NCBI GenBank assembly: GCA_021513715.1
Contig: CP084167.1
Coordinates: 1,628,571 to 1,692,570 of the forward strand
Length of the DNA stretch: 64,000 bases
Reading direction: 5' to 3'
Origin: Candidatus Heimdallarchaeum endolithica
GTDB taxonomy: Archaea; Asgardarchaeota; Heimdallarchaeia; Heimdallarchaeales; Heimdallarchaeaceae
Below the pieces are notes generated by a model that did no database searches, had not been told where the DNA came from, and worked only from the letters and a program-made list of their open reading frames with translations. This document shows positions 27,999 through 37,609 of the stretch, in pieces. Positions within the stretch are counted from its first letter, which is position 1, and each line of letters opens with the position of its first letter. A program made the translations under genes and the position numbers.

Positions 27999-29846
27999 TT
28001 TTACACCTGTTCTTTCTTCTACCAAAGAAATGATTTTGTTGTATAATTTTTCATAATCAAATTCTTTGATATCATTTTTTCCAGGCAATACTATTCCTTC
28101 TTTTTCTGCAATTTTTAGTGCTTCTTCATATCCTGCAGCAGAGTGTCGAAGAATTGCGCTTAATGGATCCCAAGTTAATACTCTAAATAGTTTTTCTTGG
28201 GCTAATCTTGTTCCATCTGCTACTATTACTTGTCCTGCATGTAAACTATATCCTACTCCTACTCCTCCACCACCATGGTAACTTACCCATGTTGCGCCTG
28301 TGAGTGCATTCCCTAATAGGTTTAAAACAGGATAATCTCCAATTGCATCACTACCATCTTTCATTCCTTCTGTTTCTCTATTTGGAGAAGCAACAGAACC
28401 TCCATCTAAATGGTCTCTACCTATAATAACTGGTGCTTTGAGTTTCCTTTCAGCTACAAGTTTATTCATTAACATACCAAAGGCAGCTCTACCTATGAAA
28501 CCAGCCCAAAAAACTCTAGCTGGAAGTCCTTTCTCAAATGGAATATATTTAGAAGCGAGATTTATCCAATTAACAAGTTGGTGATCATCATAGAATAGTT
28601 TTTTGGCGTATTCATCAGTTATTCGGATATCTTCTGGGTCATTGCTTAGAGCTGCCCATCTGAAAGGACCTTTACCTACACAGAATAAGGGGCGAACATA
28701 TGCAACAACAAATCCCGGAAAATCAAATGCATCTTCTACTCCAAGCTCATAGGCTTGTTGTCTAATGTTATTCCCATAATCAAAAGTTTCAGCTCCTCGT
28801 TTATGCAACTCAATCATAAGTTTTACATGCCTCTGGACTGTCTCTTTAGATCTTCTCAAATACTCTTCAGGGTCAGTTTTTCTTAATTGATCTGCTTCTT
28901 CACAAGTCATATTTTGAGGATAATAGCCATTCAATAAATCATGGGCAGAGGTTTGATCTGTTAGAACATGAGGAGTAATATTATTGTCAACCAGATATTG
29001 AAGAAGATCAACAGCATTACAACAAACACCTATTGACACAGCTTCATTTCGTTCTGCGTACTCTTTTGCAATATTTACAGCTTTTTCTATATTATTTGTC
29101 TTTATATCAAGATAAGGAGCTCCTTGCTCTCTTCCCTCATTATACATCCTGTCTACTAATTTAGGATTAATTTCAGCTATAATTGAAACTCTATCGCACA
29201 TTTTTGCAGCTAAAGGTTGAGCTCCAGACATTAACCCAAGACCAGAGGAAATAAACAGTTGTTTTTCAAAATTAGAAAGCTTTTCATAAGCTTCACTACT
29301 TTGAGCAGATTTAATTGCTGCAGCAATAGTTTCATAAGTTCCTTGAATTATACCTTGTAAACCTATAAAAATAAAAGAACCTGCAGTCATTTGTCCGTAT
29401 ACTGTAAGTCCAGCGTCAACCATTTCTTGGAAATAAGGTGTCCAGTGAGGAACTATAACACTATTAGTTATTACAACCCTTGGAGCCCAACGTGTCGTTT
29501 GCATTTTACCATAAGAAACTCCAGATTGTAAAAATAGTGTTTCATTAGGTTCTAGAGTTTTCAACAAGTCAATTGTTTCAAAAAAGGATTTCCAATCCCT
29601 TGCTACTTTTCCTGAACCTCCATAAATATAAAGAGTTTTCCAATCTCTTCCATTGTGAAGATTAGAAAGCATAGCTCGAATAACAGCCTCTGTTTCCCAA
29701 CCAGCTTTTGTATGAGGTTTAAGAGCTTCTTCTCCCTTAGGTAAGGGGGGTATGTCTTTAGGCATATGATCCATTCTTAATTTTTGCTCTTCAGAGAGCT
29801 TTTCTTCTCCCGCAATTATTTTTTCTAAACGGTTTCTATAACCCAT
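27957..29846 (-). CDS. hutU: Urocanate hydratase
   Basis: Second enzyme of histidine breakdown: urocanate to imidazolone propionate, using tightly bound NAD+. Seen are YGGSGKVARDW near the N-terminus, FISSGLGLMSGAQP, RPLFCVGKGPFRWAALS with the reactive Cys region, and LDGGSVASPNRETEG plus SYHGGGGVGVGYS. At 629 residues it belongs to the longer class (bacterial ones are near 555). HutH, HutI and later hut genes are not in the window, so it is a lone member here. Confidence 0.93.
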   Translation of the reverse strand: MGYRNRLEKIIAGEEKLSEEQKLRMDHMPKDIPPLPKGEEALKPHTKAGWETEAVIRAMLSNLHNGRDWKTLYIYGGSGKVARDWKSFFETIDLLKTLEPNETLFLQSGVSYGKMQTTRWAPRVVITNSVIVPHWTPYFQEMVDAGLTVYGQMTAGSFIFIGLQGIIQGTYETIAAAIKSAQSSEAYEKLSNFEKQLFISSGLGLMSGAQPLAAKMCDRVSIIAEINPKLVDRMYNEGREQGAPYLDIKTNNIEKAVNIAKEYAERNEAVSIGVCCNAVDLLQYLVDNNITPHVLTDQTSAHDLLNGYYPQNMTCEEADQLRKTDPEEYLRRSKETVQRHVKLMIELHKRGAETFDYGNNIRQQAYELGVEDAFDFPGFVVAYVRPLFCVGKGPFRWAALSNDPEDIRITDEYAKKLFYDDHQLVNWINLASKYIPFEKGLPARVFWAGFIGRAAFGMLMNKLVAERKLKAPVIIGRDHLDGGSVASPNRETEGMKDGSDAIGDYPVLNLLGNALTGATWVSYHGGGGVGVGYSLHAGQVIVADGTRLAQEKLFRVLTWDPLSAILRHSAAGYEEALKIAEKEGIVLPGKNDIKEFDYEKLYNKIISLVEERTGVKLFEPMKEYSMKLL

Positions 29847-29944
29847 ATTGATGCCTTCTCTTTTTTATGTAAACATTTTCATCTATTAAAAAAAACTTTC
29901 CTTTTGTATTTTTGGTTTTAAATAGTATTATCTCAAATAGTTAA

Positions 29945-30712
29945 ATGATAGATGTGACGAAGTCTAGTGAAAAGAGTAAGCTGGAATTTAGTGATCTATT
30001 CTTTACAACCTTAGAACAGAGAATATCAGATTTATCTAGTTTTGACTCATCACAAAAAAAAAGGAGTGAAAGAATTATTAGAGAACTTTCTCTTTTTTTA
30101 ACTCAATTTTTTCCTTCAGAGATAGTTCAAAAAACAGCTTTAGAGCTTAGTTTAAAATTAGAAAAATTTTTTGAGCATGAAGTTGAACTACAAAGATTAA
30201 CGAGAGTTAGAGTTACCCAATATTTTCTAATATTATTAGACACAAATCTATCCCATTTAGGAGAAAAAATTACCCCAATACATCTTGAACTGCTAAAAAA
30301 ACAAAAAATAGTGCCCGCAAAAAGCAAAATATGTAGCTATCTGGAAATAAAGAAAAAACAAAAAGAATTAGAAAGAAAAAAATTAATTCAAAAATCTAGT
30401 AAAGTAAAATTCAGTGAATTAATTAGAAAACGTGTAAATAGTATTTTACAAGAATGTGAAATAGATAAAGTTTTTAGGAGAAGAGTAACGGATAAAATCA
30501 GAGAAAGAACTAATATTCTTCTAAATAAAGGAATAAAACCGCATATTGATGTTAATCAAGCAGCAATTGTTTTTATTTTATCAATATCTAGAGATCTTAA
30601 AGTGGATAGAAGAATTTCAAAAAGAATAATGGAGAAATACTGTGATAAGTATAATTTAGATAAAAAAAAGATTAGAAGACAATATTATCAATTTAATAGA
30701 AGAATTTTATAA
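29945..30712 (+). CDS. Uncharacterised helical, basic protein
   Basis: Not recognised. The 255 residues are predicted all-helical and basic, especially in the second half (FSELIRKRVNSILQECEI and RRRVTDKIRERTNIL), and end in a Lys/Arg/Tyr-rich segment KKKIRRQYYQFNRRIL. Two similar helical blocks (about 20-110 and 150-245) have a spacing reminiscent of the two cyclin folds of TFB-like factors, but no zinc ribbon or clear TFB motif is present, so this is only a suggestion. It lies between hutU and purP in its own orientation, with a possible nucleic-acid-binding role given the charge. Confidence 0.5.
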   Translation: MIDVTKSSEKSKLEFSDLFFTTLEQRISDLSSFDSSQKKRSERIIRELSLFLTQFFPSEIVQKTALELSLKLEKFFEHEVELQRLTRVRVTQYFLILLDTNLSHLGEKITPIHLELLKKQKIVPAKSKICSYLEIKKKQKELERKKLIQKSSKVKFSELIRKRVNSILQECEIDKVFRRRVTDKIRERTNILLNKGIKPHIDVNQAAIVFILSISRDLKVDRRISKRIMEKYCDKYNLDKKKIRRQYYQFNRRIL

Positions 30713-30804
30713 GAATGATTTTTCTATTAACAAAATTTTTAGTTATGAAAAGTACGATAACTTTCTATCAAAAATTTATTATAATTTTTATTGAACTGTA
30801 AATT

Positions 30805-31959
30805 ATGAATTCAAAAAAGAACGAACCACCTGAAGAAAAAGATATAGTTGTCAAACAGACTCTTACAAGTGGTCCTTTATTTAGTGAATTACTTGAAAGG
30901 TATAATAAAGAGAATATAACAATTGGTGTTATAGGTTCTCATTCTGCTTTAGATGTTTTAGATGGAGCAAAAAGAGAAGGATTTAGAACCTTAGTTGTCT
31001 GTGAAAAAGGGAGAGAAGAGCCATATATTAGATTTAAAAGAATAATAGATGAAATTATTACTCTCGATCACTTTTCTGATATTTTTAATATTCAAGATGA
31101 TTTAATTAATAAAAATACAATATTTATTCCTAATAGAAGTTTTACTGTTTATTGTGGGGCAAATAGAATAGAAAGAGGATTTAGAGTACCAATTTTTGGA
31201 AGCAGAAATTTATTAGGAGTGGAAGAAAGAGTAGGTCCACACAACTATTACCAGATTTTAGATCAAGCAACGATAAAATATCCACGAGTTTATAATTCTC
31301 CTGATGAGATTGATGGTCCTGTTATTGTAAAAATGCCTCATGCAAAACAAAGAGTTGAAAGAGGATTCTTTATTGCTAAAAATAAAGAAGATTTCGAAAA
31401 AGAGTTTGAAAAAAGGGTCATTGAGGGAATTATAAAAATAGACGATTTAAAAGAAGCGTCCATAGAAGAGTTTGTTTCTGGTGTGCCATTCAACTTCAAC
31501 TTTTTCTATTCACCACTATTTGATAGAGTAGAATTAATGGGTATTGACAGGAGATTTGTAACAGACTTAGATGGAATTGTTAGAATACCAGCAGAACAAC
31601 AACTTAAGTTAGGATTAAAAGAAGAGATGAAAGAGATAGGTAATTTTGCTGTTACTCTCAGAGAATCAATGCTTAGATATGTTTTTCCTATGGGAGATTA
31701 TTTTGTTGAAGCGACAAAGAAGCTCTATCCACCAGGTATAATAGGTCCCTTTGCTCTACAAACAATGGTAACAAAGGATTATGAATTCAAAGTTTTTGAT
31801 GTAAGTATGAGAATGGGAGGAGGAACAAATTCATTCATGGGAATTGGTAGTAATTACTCCTCAATATACTGGGGAGAACCAGTTTCAGCTGGAAGAAGAG
31901 TTGCAATGGAAATTAAATTTGCAGTAAAACAACAAAGATTAGCTTACATAGTTACTTAA
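30805..31959 (+). CDS. purP: PurP-type FAICAR synthetase, long paralogue
   Basis: ATP-grasp enzyme that formylates AICAR using formate and ATP, replacing the transformylase half of PurH in archaea. Segments typical of PurP: GVIGSHSALDVLDGAKREGF, GVPFNFNFFYSP, ELMGIDRRF and FDVSMRMGGGTN. It is 384 residues, about 50 longer than its neighbour, mainly through an N-terminal extension. Archaea often carry two PurP paralogues, one of which may have another substrate. It lies 260 bp upstream of the second copy. A TTGCA-N6-TGCAA palindrome begins directly after its stop. Confidence 0.88.
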   Translation: MNSKKNEPPEEKDIVVKQTLTSGPLFSELLERYNKENITIGVIGSHSALDVLDGAKREGFRTLVVCEKGREEPYIRFKRIIDEIITLDHFSDIFNIQDDLINKNTIFIPNRSFTVYCGANRIERGFRVPIFGSRNLLGVEERVGPHNYYQILDQATIKYPRVYNSPDEIDGPVIVKMPHAKQRVERGFFIAKNKEDFEKEFEKRVIEGIIKIDDLKEASIEEFVSGVPFNFNFFYSPLFDRVELMGIDRRFVTDLDGIVRIPAEQQLKLGLKEEMKEIGNFAVTLRESMLRYVFPMGDYFVEATKKLYPPGIIGPFALQTMVTKDYEFKVFDVSMRMGGGTNSFMGIGSNYSSIYWGEPVSAGRRVAMEIKFAVKQQRLAYIVT

Positions 31960-31975
31960 TTGCATAAAAATGCAA
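31960..31975. promoter_or_regulatory. Candidate purine operator, site 3 (or hairpin terminator)
   Basis: TTGCATAAAAATGCAA has the same TTGCA-N6-TGCAA form as the two sites at the purine operon and sits immediately after the first purP stop, 245 bp upstream of the second purP. It could be an operator for the downstream purP-guaA unit or a short hairpin at the end of the first gene; the T-run expected for a terminator is not right behind it. Confidence 0.4.
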
Positions 31976-32071
31976 GGACTGCTTTTTGCCATCAAATGGA
32001 AAAAGATGAATTGAATGCTCAACCCTTTTCCCACATTTTTATTTTTCATTCGACCCTGAGAGATATTTTTG

Positions 32072-32089
32072 TTTGCAAAATGTTGTAAA
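32072..32089. promoter_or_regulatory. Candidate degenerate purine operator, site 4
   Basis: TTTGCA-AAATGT-TGTAAA matches the 6-bp arms of the site at 20337-20354 with one mismatch and the same spacer. It lies about 130 bp upstream of the second purP, and about 90 bp upstream of a TATA-like ATATATA (32181-32187). Confidence 0.35.
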
Positions 32090-32219
32090 GGTTTTTTTAT
32101 GGAGAATCTTTGAAAAAGGCAATAACCAAAGCGAAAATAAAAAGAATGAGTGAAATATAGATAGAAAAATATCTAAAGAAATATATACCATTCATTTTCG
32201 GTTGGTTTGAGGACAGATT

Positions 32220-33215
32220 ATGATAATTAGTACAGTTGGAAGCCATTCTGCTCTCCAAATTCTATATGGAGCAAAAAAAGAGTCATTTTCAACAAAGGTT
32301 TACTGCTTAAAAGGTAACGAGAAACTCTATAGAAGATACCCTGTTGCAGATCAAATAGTTACAGTAGATAGTTATATTGACCTTTTGGATATAAAATACG
32401 AAAATGAAGAAATTTTTGTTCCTCATGGTTCTATTATTTCCACTTTAGAAAAAAGAGCACTTGACATTCCTATTCCAATGATAGGAAACAGAGAAGGAAT
32501 GTATTGGGAGATGGTAAGAGAAAAAAATTTAGAATTACTGAAGAAAGCAAATATTAGAACGCCCTATACATATAAACCAGAAGAAATAGACAAATTATGT
32601 ATCGTCAAGTTTCCAGGAGCAAAGGGAGGAGATGGTTACTTTTTATGCTCAAGCTATCAAGAATTTGAAGAAAAAATTGGTGAATTAATTAAAGAAAAAA
32701 AAGTCTCAGAGGAAGAAGCCTCGAATGCTCAAATACAAGAATACATCGTGGGCGTAACAATGTATCCTCACTATTTTTACTCTCCAATCTACGATAGAGT
32801 TGAGTTATTAGGAATTGATCGTAGATATGAAACCAATGTTGATGCATTGGGAAGACTCTCCCAATCACACTCTAAAATTTCTCCAACTTATACAGTTGTT
32901 GGGAATCAACCATTAATAGCAAGAGAATCATTTTTACATAAACTATTAGATTATGGAGATTTACTCCGAGAAGTATCAGTAGACTCTTTTCATCCAGGTT
33001 TAATTGGCCCCTACTGCATAGAGATGGCTTTAACTGATAAGGAAATTGTCGCTTTTGAATTTACCAGCAGAATTGTTGCTGGAACAAGCTTATACATTTC
33101 AGGTTCTTTATACTCAAAGATATTATTTGATGAAGAAATGAGCATGGGGAGAAGAATTGCAAGAGAAATTAAACTCGCTAAGGAACAAAACAGATTAGAT
33201 GATATTATTTCTTAA
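32220..33215 (+). CDS. purP: PurP-type FAICAR synthetase, short paralogue
   Basis: Second PurP-family ATP-grasp ligase (331 residues), starting [20 protein letters not shown] and showing [33 protein letters not shown] and [12 protein letters not shown]. The glycine-rich [11 protein letters not shown] is the usual nucleotide loop; the long paralogue has MPHAKQRVERGFF at that place, so this short copy looks like the more canonical enzyme. The ATG has GAGG 7 nt upstream. GuaA follows after 15 bp, so the pair is probably one transcript leading toward GMP. Confidence 0.9.
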   Translation: MIISTVGSHSALQILYGAKKESFSTKVYCLKGNEKLYRRYPVADQIVTVDSYIDLLDIKYENEEIFVPHGSIISTLEKRALDIPIPMIGNREGMYWEMVREKNLELLKKANIRTPYTYKPEEIDKLCIVKFPGAKGGDGYFLCSSYQEFEEKIGELIKEKKVSEEEASNAQIQEYIVGVTMYPHYFYSPIYDRVELLGIDRRYETNVDALGRLSQSHSKISPTYTVVGNQPLIARESFLHKLLDYGDLLREVSVDSFHPGLIGPYCIEMALTDKEIVAFEFTSRIVAGTSLYISGSLYSKILFDEEMSMGRRIAREIKLAKEQNRLDDIIS

Positions 33216-33230
33216 AAAGAGCTGAAAAAA

Positions 33231-34739
33231 ATGGATAAAATTGGTATATTTGATTTTGGTGGGCAGTATTGTCACTTAATAGCTAGAAGAATAAGAGAAT
33301 TAGGTGTTTATTCCGAAATAATCTATAAACCTAGTGAAGAATATGTAGCTTATATTTTGTCTGGGGGGCCTGGAACACTAACTGATTCAGAATCTCCTAA
33401 ATTGCCTGAAAATTTCTTTGAAAAAATCAATGTTCCTATTTTAGGAATATGTTATGGACACCAAATGATAGCTCAATCTTTTGGGGGAGAAGTAGGAAGA
33501 GGAAAAGAACGTGAATATGGAAAGAAAATCGCAACAATAAAAACAGATTCTCCACTATTTAAGGGTTTAACAAATAATGAACAAGTTTGGATGAGTCATT
33601 TTGACGAAATAAAAAAAATACCAAAAGGTTTTGAAGTAATTGCTCAAACTGACATATGCAAAATTGCTGCTTTTCAAAACTTGGAAAGAAAAATATTTGG
33701 TATCCAATTCCATCCTGAAGTTAAACATACAATTAACGGATTAAAAATCCTTGACAATTTTCTTGATATTGTAGGTTGTAGAAGAACCTACAACTTAGAA
33801 GATTGGGTAAACAAAAAGATTACAGAACTTAAGAGAGAAATAGGTGACAATAAAGTAATAATGGCTTGTTCTGGCGGAGTAGATAGCACAGTAGCTGCGG
33901 TATTGTTAGCAAAAGCTGGAATCAATGCACATTTTATTTACGTAGATACAGGATTAATGAGATTAAATGAAACAGAAGAAGTAAAAGGAATTTTTTCAGA
34001 ACTAAATATTCCTAATCTTCATGTAATCAATGCAGAAGAACGTTTTTTAACAACGTTATCAGGAATTTCTGTTCCTGAGAAAAAGAGAAAAATAATTGGT
34101 CATTTATTCATCGAAATATTTGAAGAAGAAGCTAAAAAATTGGGAGAATTTGATTATTTAGGACAAGGGACTATTTATCCTGATAGAATTGAAAGTGCTC
34201 AGCCTAGTAAACATGCCACTGTAATAAAATCCCATCATAATGTTGGAGGTCTTCCAGAAAAAATGAATTTAAAATTATGTGAACCCTTAGCAGATTTATA
34301 TAAAGATGAGGTAAGAAAAGTAGGTAAAATGTTAGGTTTGCCAGAAAAATTCACTGGAAGACATCCTTTTCCAGGTCCTGCCTTAGCAATACGTATACTA
34401 GGTGAAATCGACAAAGAGAAGATAGAGATTCTAAAAAAAGCAGATGCAATAGTTACAAACATCATTAGAAATCACGGTCTGTATGAACAATTGTGGCAAG
34501 TTTTTCCTGCCTTAATTCCTGTTAAAAGTGTAGGAGTTATGGGAGATGAGAGGACTTATGAATGGATGATTGCCATTCGAGCTGTTGAATCAATTGATGC
34601 GATGACTGCAGATTGGGCAAAATTACCTTACGACGTTCTCGAAGAGATTTCCAATCAAATCATCAACAAAGTTAAAGGAGTAAATAGAGTCTTATTTGAC
34701 ATTACAAGTAAACCTCCCGGAACAATTGAATATGAATAG
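33231..34739 (+). CDS. guaA: GMP synthase, single-chain
   Basis: Converts XMP to GMP with glutamine and ATP. The glutaminase domain comes first (C74 in GICYGHQM; HPE in FHPEVKH), then the ATP pyrophosphatase domain with the PP-loop SGGVDS and the dimerisation domain ending in KPPGTIEYE. Many archaea make the two halves from separate genes; here they are one 502-residue protein of bacterial/eukaryal layout. It follows the second purP closely. No GuaB is in the window. Confidence 0.95.
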   Translation: MDKIGIFDFGGQYCHLIARRIRELGVYSEIIYKPSEEYVAYILSGGPGTLTDSESPKLPENFFEKINVPILGICYGHQMIAQSFGGEVGRGKEREYGKKIATIKTDSPLFKGLTNNEQVWMSHFDEIKKIPKGFEVIAQTDICKIAAFQNLERKIFGIQFHPEVKHTINGLKILDNFLDIVGCRRTYNLEDWVNKKITELKREIGDNKVIMACSGGVDSTVAAVLLAKAGINAHFIYVDTGLMRLNETEEVKGIFSELNIPNLHVINAEERFLTTLSGISVPEKKRKIIGHLFIEIFEEEAKKLGEFDYLGQGTIYPDRIESAQPSKHATVIKSHHNVGGLPEKMNLKLCEPLADLYKDEVRKVGKMLGLPEKFTGRHPFPGPALAIRILGEIDKEKIEILKKADAIVTNIIRNHGLYEQLWQVFPALIPVKSVGVMGDERTYEWMIAIRAVESIDAMTADWAKLPYDVLEEISNQIINKVKGVNRVLFDITSKPPGTIEYE

Positions 34740-34853
34740 TATTTGAACCAATAGAGTAGAGTAAAAAAACAATCAGTTTTTCCTACTTAGAATTTGTTTT
34801 CAGCCCTATGTTTTTTGCAAAATCTATTTAAGCAGTCAGTTCACTTTAATTTT

Positions 34854-36215
34854 ATGAAAGTCGTAGTTATTGGTCATGGTTCGACTGGTTGGACAGCTGC
34901 AACCACACTTCGTGCCTGGGATAGGAAATGTGAAATCACTGTTATTGACATGAAAAATTATGATGTTTATCATCCTTGTGCAATGCCTTATGTTATTGGA
35001 GGACTTTTTGAAGACGAAACTGCAATCATTGAAAAACTAAATTATGAAAGAATGAAAATAAACTTTTTACGGAAACACAAAGCAACAAAGATTGATAGGG
35101 AAAATAGAATAGTTAAAGCCATAAGTCTAGAAACTAACGAAGAAGTTGATTTAGAATATGACTACGTTATCATTGCTACAGGTTCAAAAGCTAAATTACC
35201 GCCAATTGAAGGAATAAGAGAAGGTAAAAATGTCTATGCATTAAAATGGATAGAAGATTCAGAAAAAATACGAAAAGCAGCAGAAAACGCCAAAAATGTG
35301 GTTGTTATCGGAGCTTCAGCAATTGGTTTAGAAGTAGCTACTGAACTTGCACATCGTGGGATTGATACTAAAGTATTAGTACGTTCTCGTATTATGAGAC
35401 TACTTGTTGACCCTGATTACGGTGAAATAATTGTAAAATTACTAGAAGAAAGACTACCAAAACTTAAATTTCTATTAGGAATTAACGCTCAAAAACTTGT
35501 TTTAAATGACGAGGGATACGTAACAAAAGTAATTACTACAGAAGGAGAAGAGTTAGAAACGGATCTGGTTATTGCTGCAGCTGGTGTAGCACCAGAGGTC
35601 ACATTGGCAAAAGAAGCAGGATTAGAAATTGGTGAAACAGGAGCTATTGTAACAGATGAAGAATTAAGAACATCAGATAAAAACATTTTAGCTATAGGAG
35701 ATTGTGCAGAAACTCTCCATCTAGTTTCGAAGAAACCAGTTAATTCTGCACTAGCTACATGTGGAGTAAGAATGTCAAGAGTCGCTGCAATGACTATTGC
35801 AAAACCAGGAACACTAAAATTCCCAGGAACTCTTAACAACTTTATAGTACCGTATATTGACATCAGAGTAGGGTCAGTAGGCTTAACTGAAACAGCTGCC
35901 AAAGAACTAGGATTTGAAACTGCCTCTGCTAAAATAAAAACATTTGATAAACCTCATTATATGCCTGATAAAACAGATTTTTACTTCAAGTTGATTGTAG
36001 ACAAACAAACAGATAAAATTCTAGGTGCACAAGCAATAGGTTCAGATTACACTATAACTAACCTCAATATTGTAGCCTTAGCTTTACAAAAAGAAATGAC
36101 TTTTCAAGAACTATTAGAAGCAGACCTAAGTTATGCCCCAGCAGTCAATGAAACAATTTATCCTGTCACTCAAGCTTTAGAATTTATTGCAAGAAAAGTG
36201 TTAAGAAAAAGATAG
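34854..36215 (+). CDS. CoA-disulfide reductase / NADH oxidase-like flavoprotein
   Basis: FAD-dependent pyridine nucleotide-disulfide oxidoreductase with a single active-site Cys: VVVIGHGSTGWTAA binds FAD, C42 lies in YHPCAMPYVIGG, VVVIGASAIGLEVA binds NAD(P)H, and LAIGDCAE closes the FAD site. This pattern is that of CoA-disulfide reductases and related NADH oxidases. The frame is open back to 34794, but the ATG at 34854 gives the family N-terminus. It lies 120 bp before gcvT; it lacks the CxxxxC pair of dihydrolipoamide dehydrogenase, so it is unlikely to be the missing GcvL. Confidence 0.85.
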   Translation: MKVVVIGHGSTGWTAATTLRAWDRKCEITVIDMKNYDVYHPCAMPYVIGGLFEDETAIIEKLNYERMKINFLRKHKATKIDRENRIVKAISLETNEEVDLEYDYVIIATGSKAKLPPIEGIREGKNVYALKWIEDSEKIRKAAENAKNVVVIGASAIGLEVATELAHRGIDTKVLVRSRIMRLLVDPDYGEIIVKLLEERLPKLKFLLGINAQKLVLNDEGYVTKVITTEGEELETDLVIAAAGVAPEVTLAKEAGLEIGETGAIVTDEELRTSDKNILAIGDCAETLHLVSKKPVNSALATCGVRMSRVAAMTIAKPGTLKFPGTLNNFIVPYIDIRVGSVGLTETAAKELGFETASAKIKTFDKPHYMPDKTDFYFKLIVDKQTDKILGAQAIGSDYTITNLNIVALALQKEMTFQELLEADLSYAPAVNETIYPVTQALEFIARKVLRKR

Positions 36216-36298
36216 AATTTTTTTACAATTATCTTTTGTTAAAACAGATTATTTCTTTTTTTCAAATTATTGATATACTTTATAGATTCTGAAAAACA

Positions 36299-36305
36299 TT
36301 TATAT
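36299..36305 (+). promoter_or_regulatory. TATA box of gcvT
   Basis: TTTATAT centred 33 bp upstream of the gcvT ATG, in an A/T-rich gap without another candidate at the right distance. It predicts a very short leader. Support is positional only. Confidence 0.35.
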
Positions 36306-36334
36306 CTATAAAAAAAATCAATTAACTGATTACA

Positions 36335-37495
36335 ATGACAGAATTAAAAAAAACCCCCATGTGGAAAATCCATGAAGAAGCAGGAGCTCGCATGATTGAT
36401 TTTTCAGGTTATTACCTTCCTGTTTCGTATACTGGAATAGATAAAGAAATTATGGCTACAAGAGAAAATGTCTCAATTGTAGAAGTCTCTGATATGGGCC
36501 GTTACGAGATTAAAGGAAAATATGCTTACAAGATTATGGAAATGGTTACTCCAAGAGACATTCAAGGAATGTCTGACATGAAATGTGGATATACCTATTA
36601 CCTTAATGAAAGAGGAGGATACAGAGACGATACCATAATTGGAAAATTAAATAATGAACACTTCTTCAACGTATGTAATGCTGGGTCACAGACTAAGAAA
36701 GTCTTAGCATGGGTAAAAAATTTTGTTAAAATTGTTGAAGATCTTACAGGAGAACCACATGAATTCATTGATTGGACAGAAAAAACAACAATGTTTGCTG
36801 TTCAAGGGCCAAATTATAAAGTTATTTTAGATAACTTAGGTGTTCCAGACACTGGACGATGGAAAATAATAGAAGCAGAAGTCGAAGGAGCTAAATGCTT
36901 ATTCACTGGAACAGGGTATACTGGAGAGATGGGCTTCGAAGTAACGATATTCGATTCAACAGTTGAAAATCCAGAAAAAGGAATCAAAGTTTGGAATGCA
37001 ATACTAAAAGCTGGAGAAGAAGTAGGAATTGCTTTATGTGGGCTTGGAGCAAGAGATGCTCTACGTATTGAAGCAGGTTTACCATTATATGGCGAGGATA
37101 TACACGAGGATGTTAATCCTATTGAAGCAGGATATGACTTCCCAGTATTTATGAAAGTAGATAAGGAACCATGGTTCTTTGGAAAGGAAGCTATCCTAAA
37201 AGCTATGGAAGAAGGAGTTAAAATTAAGCATGTAGGAATCATCCTGTTAGAAAAAGGTATTCCTAGAGCTGGATATGATATTCTTAATCAAGATGGAGAG
37301 AAAATAGGTTATATGTGCAATGGAGTTAGATCACCTGTCTTAAATGCAGGAATAGGAATGGGATATGTTGACATAGAATATTCAAAACCAGATACAGAAG
37401 TCTTTGTGCAAATAAGAAAGAAGCAAGTTCCAGCAAAAGTTGTAAAATTGCCTTTTTACGACACTTCAAAATGGGGATGGAAGAGAAATAAATAG
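36335..37495 (+). CDS. gcvT: Glycine cleavage system T protein (aminomethyltransferase)
   Basis: Takes the aminomethyl group from lipoylated H protein, releasing ammonia and passing the methylene to tetrahydrofolate. Family segments: HEEAGARMIDFSGYYLPVSY, EVSDMGRYEIKG, FTGTGYTGEMGFEV and GLGARDALRIEAGLPLYG. The length of 386 residues is normal. It has its own TATA-like box and a 115-bp gap to gcvH, which has a second one. The one-carbon unit can serve PurN in the purine operon. Confidence 0.93.
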   Translation: MTELKKTPMWKIHEEAGARMIDFSGYYLPVSYTGIDKEIMATRENVSIVEVSDMGRYEIKGKYAYKIMEMVTPRDIQGMSDMKCGYTYYLNERGGYRDDTIIGKLNNEHFFNVCNAGSQTKKVLAWVKNFVKIVEDLTGEPHEFIDWTEKTTMFAVQGPNYKVILDNLGVPDTGRWKIIEAEVEGAKCLFTGTGYTGEMGFEVTIFDSTVENPEKGIKVWNAILKAGEEVGIALCGLGARDALRIEAGLPLYGEDIHEDVNPIEAGYDFPVFMKVDKEPWFFGKEAILKAMEEGVKIKHVGIILLEKGIPRAGYDILNQDGEKIGYMCNGVRSPVLNAGIGMGYVDIEYSKPDTEVFVQIRKKQVPAKVVKLPFYDTSKWGWKRNK

Positions 37496-37553
37496 ATGAC
37501 TTTTCTTTTTTCTAATTATCTTTTTTTTAAACTTTTGTAGTCTCTGAACAAAA

Positions 37554-37561
37554 TTTATAAA
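37554..37561 (+). promoter_or_regulatory. TATA box of the gcvH-gcvPA-gcvPB unit
   Basis: TTTATAAA about 50 bp upstream of the gcvH ATG, with a GAGG ribosome site just before the gene. Together these suggest a separate transcript from gcvT with a leader of about 25 nt. Confidence 0.35.
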
Positions 37562-37609
37562 CTTAGATTCACTTTTCTTAACAATTAACATAATTTTGAG
37601 GAAATAGAA

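Noticed and set aside
34854..36215. Dihydrolipoamide dehydrogenase (GcvL) of the glycine cleavage system
   Set aside because: Near gcvT, but the active site has a single Cys (C42) of the CoA-disulfide reductase type and not the CxxxxC pair.
36216..36334. Possible glycine riboswitch before gcvT
   Set aside because: The gap is only about 120 bp, very AT-rich and lacks the paired conserved cores of that riboswitch.
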